Assembly (NCBI RefSeq): GCF_002608075.1
Contig: NZ_LAHA01000021.1
Span: 1 to 64,000, forward strand
DNA from: Nostoc linckia z4
GTDB lineage: Bacteria; Cyanobacteriota; Cyanobacteriia; Cyanobacteriales; Nostocaceae
DNA length: 64,000 nt
Direction of reading: 5' to 3'
How positions within the stretch are numbered: position 1 is the stretch's first letter; each line of letters begins with the position of its first letter. Below the pieces are notes generated by a model. The model was not told the DNA's origin. It saw only the letters and a list, made by a program, of their open reading frames with translations, and ran no database searches. Below are positions 38,522-48,332 of this stretch, piece after piece. The position numbers and the translations under genes were made by a program.

Positions 38522-39085
38522 TTAACCATTGTCATTATCAATTAAACAATCGAAAGCTGCAAGAATGTATTCTTGCAGCCTATACTCATATCCGGCTGCT
38601 GACGAAGTAGCGAGAGCTTCTTGAGTACCTGTAACCCCAGTTACGTTTTTTGATATTTCGCGACAAGAGACAATGGCAACATCAAATCGGCAGGAATAAT
38701 CTGCTTTTTCAGGGTATTGGGCTAAAAACATTCCCGCTGTACGGGAAATTTTGCTTTGCTTTTGCGGGGTAATTGCGCTTCTTCCTCCCGCATCCCAACT
38801 GCCAAAACTGCGGGTTTTGACTTCCACAAATGCCAATATTGGCTGGGGAGTACGGAGTGGAGAGTTAGGAGTTAGGAGTGAGGAATTATTGTCTTTGTCT
38901 CCTTGTCTTTTCATCTCCCCATGTCCCCATCTCCCCATCTTCCCAGTTCCCTCGCAATATTCGGCGATAATATCAATTTCTCCCCAACGGCAGGAAAAGC
39001 GACGATGTAGAATTACCCAACCTGTAGATTGCAACCATTGGGCTACTAAGTCTTCTCCAAAATGACCAGTTTTAAGATATTTCAT
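38522..39085 (-). CDS. yraN: YraN/UPF0102 family nuclease-fold protein, 5' end replaced by an integrase element
   Basis: 187 residues with the UPF0102 core: FGEDLVAQWLQSTGWVILHRRF, WGEIDIIAEY and, later, FVEVKTRSFG. The Glu/Asp and EVK residues form a PD-(D/E)xK-like site; the family's role is unclear. Two oddities stand out. Residues ~44-81 are a low-complexity insert (MGRWGHGEMKRQGDK...) between the two halves of the active site. The present N-terminus (ATG-AAA, then YLKTGH) begins at the left 17-bp repeat of the integrase element; a TATAAT box (39097-39102, minus strand) sits just upstream in element DNA. The likely original first codons lie at 40900-40923. Confidence 0.85.
   Translation of the reverse strand: MKYLKTGHFGEDLVAQWLQSTGWVILHRRFSCRWGEIDIIAEYCEGTGKMGRWGHGEMKRQGDKDNNSSLLTPNSPLRTPQPILAFVEVKTRSFGSWDAGGRSAITPQKQSKISRTAGMFLAQYPEKADYSCRFDVAIVSCREISKNVTGVTGTQEALATSSAAGYEYRLQEYILAAFDCLIDNDNG
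38843..38956. repeat. In-frame repeat insertion within yraN
   Basis: Contains CTCCCCAT/CCCCATCT units (38916-38943) and GAGTTAGGA heptamers (about 38858-38882). About 38 codons that YraN relatives lack keep the frame open. Confidence 0.7.
39063..39079. repeat. Left attachment repeat (att core copy 1)
   Basis: TGACCAGTTTTAAGATA, inside codons 3-8 of the current yraN frame; identical to 40883-40899. Confidence 0.82.
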
Positions 39086-39150
39086 AATAATCCAGTATTA
39101 TAGAGTTATTTAACAACTTTAATCGCCTCAATTTACTAGAGGATTACTAG

Positions 39151-40422
39151 ATGTACTCAAAGCAACGTGATAGCAAGGCTTCCAAGAAATTAGCTGATGT
39201 AAACATAGGTGTAGACAAGGGTTCTCTACGCTTGCAGTTTAGTACACGTATAAGTCGTAAATTTTACGACAAAAAGCAATTCTATAAAGGGCTGGGTAGG
39301 AGCGATACACCAGAGAATCAACAGTGGGCTGAAGGAATAGCCAGACGGATACAGGCTGATATTGACCATCCAGACGGGGGGCTGTTTGACCCTACCCTTG
39401 CTAAGTATCTGGATATAAAGCCGATGCTAGCTACAGTTACCCAGTTACCGACCGCAAAACCATTGCCGAAGTTAGGGGAACTGTGGGAAGAGTTTCTGGA
39501 ATGGAAGCGTAGTCGCGTCAAAAAAACTACTTACCAAGGAATGTATATTCGTACTTACACGGCTTTATTAAAACCATTTCTAGATAAACCTTTAAACAGT
39601 AACCTAGCAAATGAAATTTTTGAAGCATTGAACAAAAAGAAAGCCAACAGAACTACTACCAGAAATTTATTATGTGTCTTAAGCACATTAAGTAAAAGAG
39701 CGATAAAAAAAGGGTTAATAATAGAAGATTATTTTGATGAAATTAAAGACGCTTACAAAGTACCAAAAAAATCACGGCAATTGAAAGATGAAGAGGATTA
39801 CAAAGCTTATTCAATAGAAGAAAGAGACTTGATAATTGAAACATTTTATCAATCTGATAAAAACAGTGAAAAACATATTGCCCCATTGATTGAATTCTTA
39901 TTCCTTACTGGGTGTAGACATGGTGAAGCGTTCGCTTTGCAATGGAAGGATGTTAAATTTGAGACTGGATGGATAGTCTTTGACGAAAGCTTTGCGTCTG
40001 AAATTCGTGAAACACAATCAACCAAAACCGATACTACCAGAATTTTTAAAATGAAGGGACTAACACGACTTCAGAAGGTATTAAACTCCCTCAAGGATAA
40101 TAATTGTAATCCAGATGATTTAGTATTTAAAACTTCAACAGGAAAACAAATGTCTACAGCAATATTAAAAGCTGCATGGTTAGGTGGGGGATATACTAAT
40201 CATGGAAAACATTACAAATATCTTGGTGCTGTAGCTAGATTAGCAAAGGAAGGTGGAATTAAATATTTAAAAGCTTATGCTACTAGGCATACTTTTATTA
40301 CCATTATGGCTAATAATGGTGCTGACTTAGCATTATTAGCTGATTGTTGTGGTAACAGTGTTGAAATAATAATCAAGCACTACTTACAGCTAGATAAAGA
40401 ACGACTACTACCAGACATATAA
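39151..40422 (+). CDS. Tyrosine recombinase (phage-type integrase)
   Basis: 423 residues. The N-terminal region resembles the Arm-DNA-binding domain of Min27-type integrases (GSLRLQFSTRIS-KFYDKKQFYKGLG, then AEGIARRIQADID and FDPTLAKY). A SAM-like core-binding domain follows from ~110 (LGELWEEFLEWKRSRVKKTT). The catalytic domain has the first Arg in LFLTGCRHGEA, the second Arg in YATRHTFI, and a likely nucleophile Tyr in IKHYLQL. The usual His of LGH-S is Asn here (CCGNSVEI) and HxxR is YxxR, so the active site is slightly atypical. ATG 39151 overlaps a TTACTAGA motif. It sits 72 bp inside the left att repeat. Confidence 0.92.
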   Translation: MYSKQRDSKASKKLADVNIGVDKGSLRLQFSTRISRKFYDKKQFYKGLGRSDTPENQQWAEGIARRIQADIDHPDGGLFDPTLAKYLDIKPMLATVTQLPTAKPLPKLGELWEEFLEWKRSRVKKTTYQGMYIRTYTALLKPFLDKPLNSNLANEIFEALNKKKANRTTTRNLLCVLSTLSKRAIKKGLIIEDYFDEIKDAYKVPKKSRQLKDEEDYKAYSIEERDLIIETFYQSDKNSEKHIAPLIEFLFLTGCRHGEAFALQWKDVKFETGWIVFDESFASEIRETQSTKTDTTRIFKMKGLTRLQKVLNSLKDNNCNPDDLVFKTSTGKQMSTAILKAAWLGGGYTNHGKHYKYLGAVARLAKEGGIKYLKAYATRHTFITIMANNGADLALLADCCGNSVEIIIKHYLQLDKERLLPDI

Positions 40423-40882
40423 ACCCACCTTCCCCCAATTTATCCAACAACCTCAATCAGGTATTTAGTCATAACCCTTATTCTGTATAGCTTTCATTAC
40501 TTTAATTTGAATATGTAACTAATCAAGAGGAATAAAAAAGGTTGATAGATTGCGATCGCTCACCTTGTTTTGATTATGTAACGAATTCAAGCCAGGTAGT
40601 GAGCGACTGGAAGGTACATTACATTCGTGTCTACCCTTGTTAGTGAAACTTGTTTAGAAGTTATCTAATAACTTTAGACATGTAGAATAGAGATGAATTT
40701 GCGCTCTCACTGTTGAACATCAGTCAATTGATTTACAAAATCAAATTAGAAAATTACTAGACAGTTAATCACCCTGAGATGCTAGTTCAAATGTACTAAA
40801 AAGGGTTAAATACTAGAAAGTTAGTAGAAATTAAGAGATAGTAGGTTGAAAGTATTGATATTAGGAACCTTTTACTAATTAT
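40423..40882. other. Noncoding right arm of the integrase element
   Basis: 460 bases, AT-rich, with no gene. It contains two TTACTAGA-like motifs (40752-40761, 40808-40817) that match two near the left end (39131-39140, 39142-39151), candidate arm-type integrase sites. Confidence 0.55.
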
Positions 40883-40899
40883 TGACCAGTTTTAAGATA
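40883..40899. repeat. Right attachment repeat (att core copy 2)
   Basis: TGACCAGTTTTAAGATA, identical to 39063-39079. The adjoining 40900-40923 encodes, on the minus strand, the probable original yraN start. Confidence 0.82.
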
Positions 40900-40922
40900 A
40901 TGAGATGGAGGAAGGTTAGTCA

Positions 40923-41522
40923 TTGACTAAAAACATCATGAATTCCATGAATTCTAGGTTAAGCGATCGCATAAAAGTTTCTCAATTAAGCTCATCCCAT
41001 AATGAGTTGCAATTGAAGCGTAGAAGATATTATTTGATTTGGGCAACCATACTCAGCTTATTTGTTTGGGGAATAGTTGGCCTCACAGCAACCATCGGTT
41101 TTGCTCCCGGAGCTTTGGCACTGGAATACAATAAAGAAATTTTGGTAGAAGCTGATTTTTCCGGACGTGATTTAACAGATTCCAGCTTCACAAAAGCTAA
41201 TCTTCGTCAAAGCAACTTCAGTAATTCTAATTTAAGCGGTGTCAGTTTCTTTGCAGCAAATCTGGAGTCCGCGAATTTGGAAGGAGCTGATTTGACAAAT
41301 GCCACACTAGACTCAGCTCGCCTGATTAAAACAAACTTAACAAATGCAGTTTTAGAGGGGGCGTTTGCTGCTAACACCAAATTTGATGGTGCAATCATTG
41401 ACGGAGCAGATTTCACCGATGTGCTACTGCGTCCAGATGAACAAAAAAAATTGTGCAAAGTCGCTAAAGGCACTAACCCGGTTACAGGACGAGATACGCG
41501 TGATACGTTATTTTGTCCATAA
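40923..41522 (+). CDS. Membrane-anchored pentapeptide-repeat protein
   Basis: 199 residues. I keep the TTG start at 40923 because GGAGGAAGG (40906-40914) is at ideal spacing; ATG 40938 is possible but too far from it. A transmembrane or signal helix ([21 protein letters not shown], ~residues 39-60) ends near ALALEYN. Then come about eighteen A(D/N)LxX pentapeptides ([20 protein letters not shown]...), forming a right-handed beta-helix, and a short C-terminal domain with two Cys. Lumenal proteins of this kind are common in cyanobacteria; function unknown. Its start region abuts the displaced original yraN start. Confidence 0.8.
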   Translation: MTKNIMNSMNSRLSDRIKVSQLSSSHNELQLKRRRYYLIWATILSLFVWGIVGLTATIGFAPGALALEYNKEILVEADFSGRDLTDSSFTKANLRQSNFSNSNLSGVSFFAANLESANLEGADLTNATLDSARLIKTNLTNAVLEGAFAANTKFDGAIIDGADFTDVLLRPDEQKKLCKVAKGTNPVTGRDTRDTLFCP

Positions 41523-41599
41523 AAACTAGGGATGAGGGAGATGTAGCTTTAGCTTCTCTTTGGGAGACGCTAGCGCAAACCCGCAGGGTGGGAGATGAG

Positions 41600-41705
41600 G
41601 AAGATGACGGAGAAAAAACTGCCTAACTCCCAACTCCCAACTCCCAACTCCAAACTCCTAACTCCCAACTCCAAACTCCTAACTCCCCACTCCCCACTCC
41701 CCATT
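41600..41705. repeat. Heptamer repeats (AACTCCC/AACTCCA)n
   Basis: Tandem 7-base units from about 41622 to 41703 after a GGAGATG/GGAGACGCTAGCGC repeat (41530-41595). The latter is related, inverted, to 59020-59080. Confidence 0.85.
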
Positions 41706-41708
41706 CCC

Positions 41709-42086
41709 TTACCAACCACGAGCGCCAACCTTTTCGCAGACAAATTGCATTCCTTTACCTGGTGAAGAGTCTGCCACAAAAGGTATTTCTCCTTTTTCGT
41801 CATCTTCTTGGAGTAGCTGTCCTTGTGAGCCGTAAATGACTATGCGATTGAGAAAAAGCCGCGATTCCGTACATGATGCATCGAATGTAGTCTCAAAGAT
41901 GCCATCTCCATAGATGCCGTAAAGTTTGTATCTTGTGCCCTCAATAGTTTTTGTGTCTAGGGCTATGCTATTTCCTAATTTATCGTGACCTACAGTCACA
42001 TACCTTTGTGCATCTTGGGCGATGGCTGCGCCACTACTCAATAAAATAGCGATCGCTCCCACAATGCCACTTATCTTAAAAGACAT
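41709..42086 (-). CDS. Secreted hypothetical protein
   Basis: 125 residues with a clear signal peptide (SFKISGIVGAIAILLSSGAA, cut after AIAQ). The mature ~100 residues are beta-rich (YVTVGHDKLGNSIALDTKTI, RYKLYGIYG, RLFLNRIVIYGSQGQ) with two cysteines (DASCTES, FVCEK) that may form a disulfide. It looks like a small periplasmic or lumenal protein found in cyanobacteria. Function unknown. It stands alone. Confidence 0.65.
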   Translation of the reverse strand: MSFKISGIVGAIAILLSSGAAIAQDAQRYVTVGHDKLGNSIALDTKTIEGTRYKLYGIYGDGIFETTFDASCTESRLFLNRIVIYGSQGQLLQEDDEKGEIPFVADSSPGKGMQFVCEKVGARGW

Positions 42087-42405
42087 AAAATTTAAAAATA
42101 TCAGATTTCATCTATTTCTACTCCCAAACCCAAAGATTTTGGCACTGTAAAAGCACTGAAATCCAGATATAGCAAGGTGTTATACTAATTCCTAATACCT
42201 TGTGGGAAGCGTAAAGGTCAAGATTGTGGTATTGATTGGCGAGAGACTGAACCACCAGAGAAAGGAGCAGTAGCACCGGACTGGTTTTATGTTCAAATGG
42301 GAACCATAAGAAAATAAGCTAATACCGTGCTTTGGTATGAAGTAAAGAAACGTAATACAGAAAAATTTTTATGCTGCTTCGCCATTGCAAACTTCTTGCC
42401 AAAAG
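42087..42405. other. Intergenic region with a Uma2 gene remnant
   Basis: Only the fragment at 42198-42317 has coding character; the rest shows no feature. Confidence 0.5.
42198..42317 (+). pseudogene. Remnant of a Uma2-family endonuclease gene
   Basis: A 39-codon open stretch without start reads ...GIDWRETEPPEKGAVAPDWF and then YV before diverging to a stop. The EPPEKGAVAPDWFYV block is the conserved Uma2 core also seen in the intact gene at 55746 (DPSEKGASAPDWFYLPN). Both ends of the gene are missing. Confidence 0.6.
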
Positions 42406-43053
42406 TTATAGAATTTCATCTACTAAAACCGTATCGCCTTGACAAAAATCTATACTGAGATGATAATCTTCAAGCAACGCAGTTCCAATGAGTGGACGAC
42501 GACCCATTGCTAGTGCTGCAATATTACGCTCTACACCATTCCATACAATTGTTGCTAATTGAAGAAGAATTCAGAATTCAGAATTCAGGAGTCAGAATCA
42601 AGACGCTCTCTACGAGACGCTACGCGTAGCTTGCTTAAGAGCAGGGGTACGCGGACACGGCTTAGCTGCGCTATCAGTCGGGGATTCAGACCCGCGACTG
42701 ATTGTTCGCGTAGCGTCTCCCCTTGGGAGAAGACCACCAAATCTAGAATTTGGTGGGGGTCTTAAACCCAGTTATTCATCCACCACTCGCACAGAATTCA
42801 TTCTGAATTCTGGCTCCTGACTCCTGAATTCTGTTTGATAAACATCGGTTTCCACAGTGGAATTGTTAGCGAGGTTTGCATTGATGTTGATGAGGTAGGG
42901 CAAACCAAGAGCAGCAATGATAGAAGGCGGCAAGGTTAAGAACCCTTCAAACCCTGTATCAATAACGCATTCGATTTCTACACCTGAACGTTCTGGGGGA
43001 AGAATAATGACATTCATTCTTGCCTGGAGTCCAACTACATTCCCATGTATCAC
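42406..43053 (-). pseudogene. Clan AA aspartic protease gene interrupted by a repeat element
   Basis: The 5' part (43053 to about 42835) encodes MIHGNVVGLQARMNVIILPP...CVIDTGFEGFLTLP, including the catalytic DTG, up to STVETDVY. The 3' part (about 42563 to 42406) encodes LATIVWNGVERNIAALAMGR, then RPLIGTALLEDYHLSIDF, the normal retropepsin-like C-terminus, in the same frame. Between them about 270 bp of repeat DNA introduces a stop at 42772, leaving a truncated 93-residue product. It overlaps the upstream 90-aa gene by 4 bp, so it was the second gene of an operon. Confidence 0.75.
42564..42834. mobile_element. MITE-like insertion in the aspartic protease gene
   Basis: About 270 bp. The left end carries AGAATTCAGAATTCAGGAGT and CAGAA; the right end TTCTGGCTCCTGACTCCTGA and ATTCTG, an inverted match around CAGAATTCAGGAGTCAG. 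The interior contains GCGTAGC/GAGACGC hairpin-forming repeats. No transposase gene. Confidence 0.6.
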
Positions 43054-43322
43054 TGTGCCGTCCTGAGCAGTGTACCACCAACTGCATAAACCGCATCAAA
43101 ACCAATTCTCTCTCCCCAAAGTGGTGCATCGGTTTGCTTGGCTCGTAATCGAAGACTCGTTTCGACTAAATCATCACCGATTTCGTAATCTCCTGTTTCA
43201 ACATTAATCGAGATAATTTTGCCAATGTTCTCTTGTGTCTCAACTTTGGCACGGATACTTGTTTGATAAAGTTCCTTTCCACGCTGGGCGACTTCTTGGC
43301 TACTGAGCGTAGGGTGGGACAT
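43050..43322 (-). CDS. Small hypothetical protein, operon partner of the aspartic protease
   Basis: 90 residues, soluble (MSHPTLSSQEVAQRGKELYQ...). The central block IISINVETGDYEIGDDL is followed by LVETSLRLRAKQTDAPLWGERIGFDAVY. Its stop overlaps the protease start by 4 bp (ATGA), so the two were translated together. In cyanobacteria similar small genes precede clan AA proteases, resembling toxin-antitoxin layout, but no activity is established. Confidence 0.65.
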   Translation of the reverse strand: MSHPTLSSQEVAQRGKELYQTSIRAKVETQENIGKIISINVETGDYEIGDDLVETSLRLRAKQTDAPLWGERIGFDAVYAVGGTLLRTAQ

Positions 43323-43663
43323 AAATAAATCCCCTATTTAAACTGCTCGATTCCTCACTTCATTGTAGAGCAGAAACTACAGAGGTTAGAGAGCAATGCT
43401 TGGTGTTGTAGAAGATAAAAGAGCGATCGCATCTGCGATTACCTTTTTGTTTCGCCCGATGAGATGCAGAAAATTGTTGCCGATACCGAATGTCAAATTA
43501 AAGAATTTATCAGGCCGGAAGAGGCGAACTACTTCGCAGTAATCAGTAAAAAATTTTTACAGACTGTCGGCAAAGTTCAATAGTAGTTTGGAGCCAGGAT
43601 TATTTGTAACTATAAGGATAAAACAAACGAAAGATCGTTGCTGATTCTATAGGAATTTGAAAT
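43323..43663. other. Intergenic region with a possible coding remnant
   Basis: Contains a 39-codon plus-strand ORF (43464-43583) whose frame is open upstream as well (…CDYLFVSPDE before MQKIV). Otherwise nothing is seen. Confidence 0.45.
43464..43583 (+). pseudogene. Possible gene remnant or very small ORF
   Basis: 39 residues (MQKIVADTECQIKEFIRPEE, then ANYFAVISKKFLQTVGKVQ). The reading continues sensibly for about 15 codons upstream of the ATG without a start, so it may be the tail of a decayed gene. There is no Shine-Dalgarno and the family is not recognised. Confidence 0.25.
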
Positions 43664-44497
43664 TTAGTTGTTTCGTGGTCGCCATGTATGGCGCGGAATC
43701 CATTGGAGAACCTTTTTAGCAAGTTGGGTGTTAATCAGAGGTTTGTAAGGCTCATGCTCATATTCATGTCCACCACGCCAATCCACTTCAGGAAGTAGGG
43801 ACTGGGCCAATTCAAGACTAGTCCGATGTGCCGAAGAAATATCATCCGCGCATAGCAGCAAAGTGACATGACCAGGATTAGGACAGTGTAAAGCGCACCG
43901 TGCTGCTTGGGCTGCATCTCTCACGTCGAGAAAAGCACCGTATTCCCAAAAAGGATTCCATTCAAAATCGGGATTGGCTTGCCGATTGGAAATAATAAAA
44001 TCGTAAGTTTCTTCATCAAAAACACCTGGTGGTCGCAAACAAATAGTTGAGATGCCTGTGCTATCGGTAAAATATCTGCACATTTCTTCACCTAAGCGTT
44101 TAGAAACAGCATAAGGAGTGGTGGGATAACAAGGATGATTGTCGTCTAACGGAAGATAATCCGGTTTTCTTTCACCCTTAAAAATTCCCAAGGCATCAAC
44201 ACTACTAAAGAAAACTACACGTTTGACTTTTGCTTGTGCTGCTGCCGTGAGAATATGCCAAGTACCAAGAAGATTGACTGCCATTATTTCATCCGGCGTG
44301 TCTGAAGAGTTTCCAAGTAGCGCAGCAAGATGAACAACTGCATCGCAACCAACAATAGCAGAACAGATTTGATGGGGATTGAGGATATTATAACCACTTG
44401 CGATATCAAAGCCAATCACTTCATCTCCGTCGGCACGCAAAACTTTTTCAACAACTGAACCAATCATTCCTTCGTTGCCTGTGACTAATATTTTCAT
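43664..44497 (-). CDS. NAD-dependent epimerase/dehydratase (extended SDR)
   Basis: About 277 residues from ATG 44497, where the Rossmann start MKILVTGNEGMIGSVVEKVL begins and GAGG lies just upstream. The frame is open to 44656 and would add a hydrophobic N-terminus (YSLLVFLSLCLVTVLIGAG), so a membrane-anchored form cannot be excluded. Motifs: GNEGMIG (nucleotide-binding glycines), VVHLAALLGNS, the catalytic Ser in FFSSVDALG, and YAVSK with catalytic Tyr and Lys. The closest type is nucleotide-sugar epimerases; the substrate is unknown. Confidence 0.85.
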   Translation of the reverse strand: MKILVTGNEGMIGSVVEKVLRADGDEVIGFDIASGYNILNPHQICSAIVGCDAVVHLAALLGNSSDTPDEIMAVNLLGTWHILTAAAQAKVKRVVFFSSVDALGIFKGERKPDYLPLDDNHPCYPTTPYAVSKRLGEEMCRYFTDSTGISTICLRPPGVFDEETYDFIISNRQANPDFEWNPFWEYGAFLDVRDAAQAARCALHCPNPGHVTLLLCADDISSAHRTSLELAQSLLPEVDWRGGHEYEHEPYKPLINTQLAKKVLQWIPRHTWRPRNN

Positions 44498-44737
44498 AGT
44501 CCTCACTTGTATATGATTTCGCTTAAGGCCAATAAAGCGTCTTTGGTAAACCGAATTGGCTTCATAGAGTTTACTTAAACCTGCTCCTATCAAGACTGTA
44601 ACAAGACATAAGCTAAGAAATACTAATAGACTATAAAAGTCAAAAAGCTTGAACAAAGACCGATCGCAACATTGAGCAGAAACTAGCTAATCGCCCTCTA
44701 CCAAATTCAATGAGGCTCAAACTCTAGTTATCCGAAT

Positions 44738-46492
44738 TTATTTAACACTCTTAAACCACTCAGTAATACCTTGAGCGATCGCTTTTGCCATTTTTTTCTG
44801 TTCTTCTGGGTTCACCACCTGTTCAAATTCATCGGGATTGCTCATAAAACCCAATTCCAACAACACTGATGGGGCGGCGGCTGGACGTGTCAGCGCCAGG
44901 TTATTCCAAAACACACCATAGTCAGGTCTACCGAGATTTTTGACTACATAATTTTGTAAAAATATCGCTAGGCTGTGGGCTTGGGGATGATACCAAAAAC
45001 TGCCGAATCCCTTGGTTTTTTCGGCATCGCCATTATCGGGTAGAGAATTGTGATGTATAGAAATAGCGATCGCTGGTTCTTCTTGACTAATAATTGCTTG
45101 ACGTTCTACTAAAGAAACTTCCTTGTCGTCCTCCCGCGTCATCACCACTGTTGCTCCTCGCTTGACCAACTCATCCCTTAACAACTTCGATACCACCAAA
45201 TTGACATCTTTTTCTAAATATCCAGTTGGCCCACTGGCACCAGATTCTTTACCTCCATGCCCTGGATCTAGTAAAATCTTGAGATTAGCTAAAGGCTTGC
45301 GTTTTGTGTTCCCAATTTTAGGCGGATGACGCAAAGCTAAAACCAGGGTTGTACCGTCGTATCTTAGCTTATATCCCCACTGTTGAGCTTTTTTGAGGTT
45401 AAAGGTGTATTTTACTCGTTCTAGTGTCTCCTGTTGCCAATCTAGGCGAGAAATCAGGGGGTCGTCGTCCAAGCGAATAATATCGGTTTGGGCAGTAGTA
45501 TTGTAGAGAGTGAGACTAAAAGTGCGATCGCTCTGTTGTACGCTCACAGGTACGGGGACTTGTAAGGGGAAAACCATCTCTGTAACACCAGGGAGTTGAC
45601 GGTATCCGACGCTGCGAATTATTGTTTGTGGCGGAACTGCACCGGGTAGAGTGCGGGTTTCCTGACTATTAATCCAAGCTCCATAGTCTAGGCGCAACCA
45701 TTCACCTTCCTTACCTGTAACCGTTGCTCGCGTGCCTTTGGGCAATGGTGTAAGTCGAGAATAATCGGTACTAGGGCCAGTGCGTGCTACACCTGCGTCT
45801 ACTGTCACCTGGGCAACTGGTAACTCTGTCTTGGAAAGGATTTGAATCTTACCATTTCCTGGTTGAGTTATTGTCTTACCGTTGAGGGTCAGTTGAAACT
45901 GGGGTTGTCCCAGATCGCCAGGAGTTGCCACAGTGGTGCAACCTTTATAGCTGCCTACGCTAGACTGGCCATGAGGCTGATTTTGTCCCGTCAAAGCTGC
46001 CAAATTATTTGGTAGTTGGGCTTGCTGGGGTTGGGGCAAAAGGGCAACAGTTTGATTAGCCAGGTAGACGGATACACTGGCGTTCGGGGGTGCGATCGCG
46101 CTAAAACAAATAAGTTCTTCTGGTAGTCTGGCAATGTCAGCTGCTGGAGTCAGAGAATCTTTCGCAAAGGCTAACCCCTGTGGAAGTTCAGGCAAAGTGG
46201 CAACCCTTGTCACCTTAATCTGGAGTTCTTGATTGCGGTAACGCACAGTAAACAGATTCTCTCCCAACTGCAAGGGTAAACTTGGAGAAAAATGACCAGC
46301 TTTGCTGCGGTTAATTGGCTTACCATCGATGGAGACTTGTCCATCTGGTGGTGCTGTGCCCAGAAAAAAGATTTTTTCGGCACTTGTTTGGTAGTTTGTC
46401 TGAGGAAAAACGATTAGAACAGATGGTTCTGCCAAGGCTAAGGAGGAGGTGAGAATACAGCCTAATATTACTAATCCTAAGAGCTTTTTCAC
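44738..46492 (-). CDS. amiC: N-acetylmuramoyl-L-alanine amidase (AmiC-type) with SH3b and AMIN domains
   Basis: 584 residues with a signal peptide (KKLLGLVILGCILTSSLALA). The N-terminal half has Ig-like and SH3b-type segments (GVARTGPSTDYSRLTPLPKG), then an AMIN-like domain (SVGYRQLPGVTEMVFPL). The C-terminal Amidase_3 domain (~405-582) carries zinc and catalytic residues in LLDPGHGGKESGASGP, the Glu in YLEKDVNL, the His in AISIHHNSLP and the Glu in LLELGFMSNPDE. It cuts the amide bond between muramic acid and the stem peptide; AmiC enzymes act at septa and, in filamentous cyanobacteria, in septal nanopore formation. It is divergent from pyrG. Confidence 0.92.
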   Translation of the reverse strand: MKKLLGLVILGCILTSSLALAEPSVLIVFPQTNYQTSAEKIFFLGTAPPDGQVSIDGKPINRSKAGHFSPSLPLQLGENLFTVRYRNQELQIKVTRVATLPELPQGLAFAKDSLTPAADIARLPEELICFSAIAPPNASVSVYLANQTVALLPQPQQAQLPNNLAALTGQNQPHGQSSVGSYKGCTTVATPGDLGQPQFQLTLNGKTITQPGNGKIQILSKTELPVAQVTVDAGVARTGPSTDYSRLTPLPKGTRATVTGKEGEWLRLDYGAWINSQETRTLPGAVPPQTIIRSVGYRQLPGVTEMVFPLQVPVPVSVQQSDRTFSLTLYNTTAQTDIIRLDDDPLISRLDWQQETLERVKYTFNLKKAQQWGYKLRYDGTTLVLALRHPPKIGNTKRKPLANLKILLDPGHGGKESGASGPTGYLEKDVNLVVSKLLRDELVKRGATVVMTREDDKEVSLVERQAIISQEEPAIAISIHHNSLPDNGDAEKTKGFGSFWYHPQAHSLAIFLQNYVVKNLGRPDYGVFWNNLALTRPAAAPSVLLELGFMSNPDEFEQVVNPEEQKKMAKAIAQGITEWFKSVK

Positions 46493-46553
46493 AGCAAGAG
46501 TGCGGAAGATTTAACCACAGTCACTATGGCACAATTACGGGATGTATTTTTAG

Positions 46554-48209
<1,656 letters not shown>

Positions 48210-48332
48210 CAATTCGTAATTCATAATTATTTTTTGAATTTTGAAGCGGCGCATAGCAACATTAACTTAGGACTTGGGTACATTTGGCATACAGGGTGCA
48301 TCATTCGTAAATTTTGGACTTGAGGAGATGTT

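Larger units (their letters stand above)
39063..40899. mobile_element. Integrase-only integrative element bounded by 17-bp direct repeats, inserted in yraN 5' end
   Basis: The sequence TGACCAGTTTTAAGATA occurs exactly at 39063-39079 and again at 40883-40899, with different flanking bases. Between them lies one gene, a tyrosine recombinase, and about 460 bp of noncoding DNA. The left copy encodes YLKTGH of yraN. Reading leftward from the right copy gives ATG-ACT-AAC-CTT-CCT-CCA-TCT-CAT in frame, a good UPF0102 N-terminus. This is the expected footprint of site-specific insertion with a 17-bp att core. Confidence 0.82.

Noticed and set aside
39151-40422. Integrase as edge of a larger genomic island
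   Set aside because: The 17-bp repeats close only 1.8 kb apart and flanking genes are ordinary, so no larger island is needed.
42559-42765. 68-aa plus-strand ORF
   Set aside because: Lies entirely inside the repeat insertion and reads hairpin repeats.
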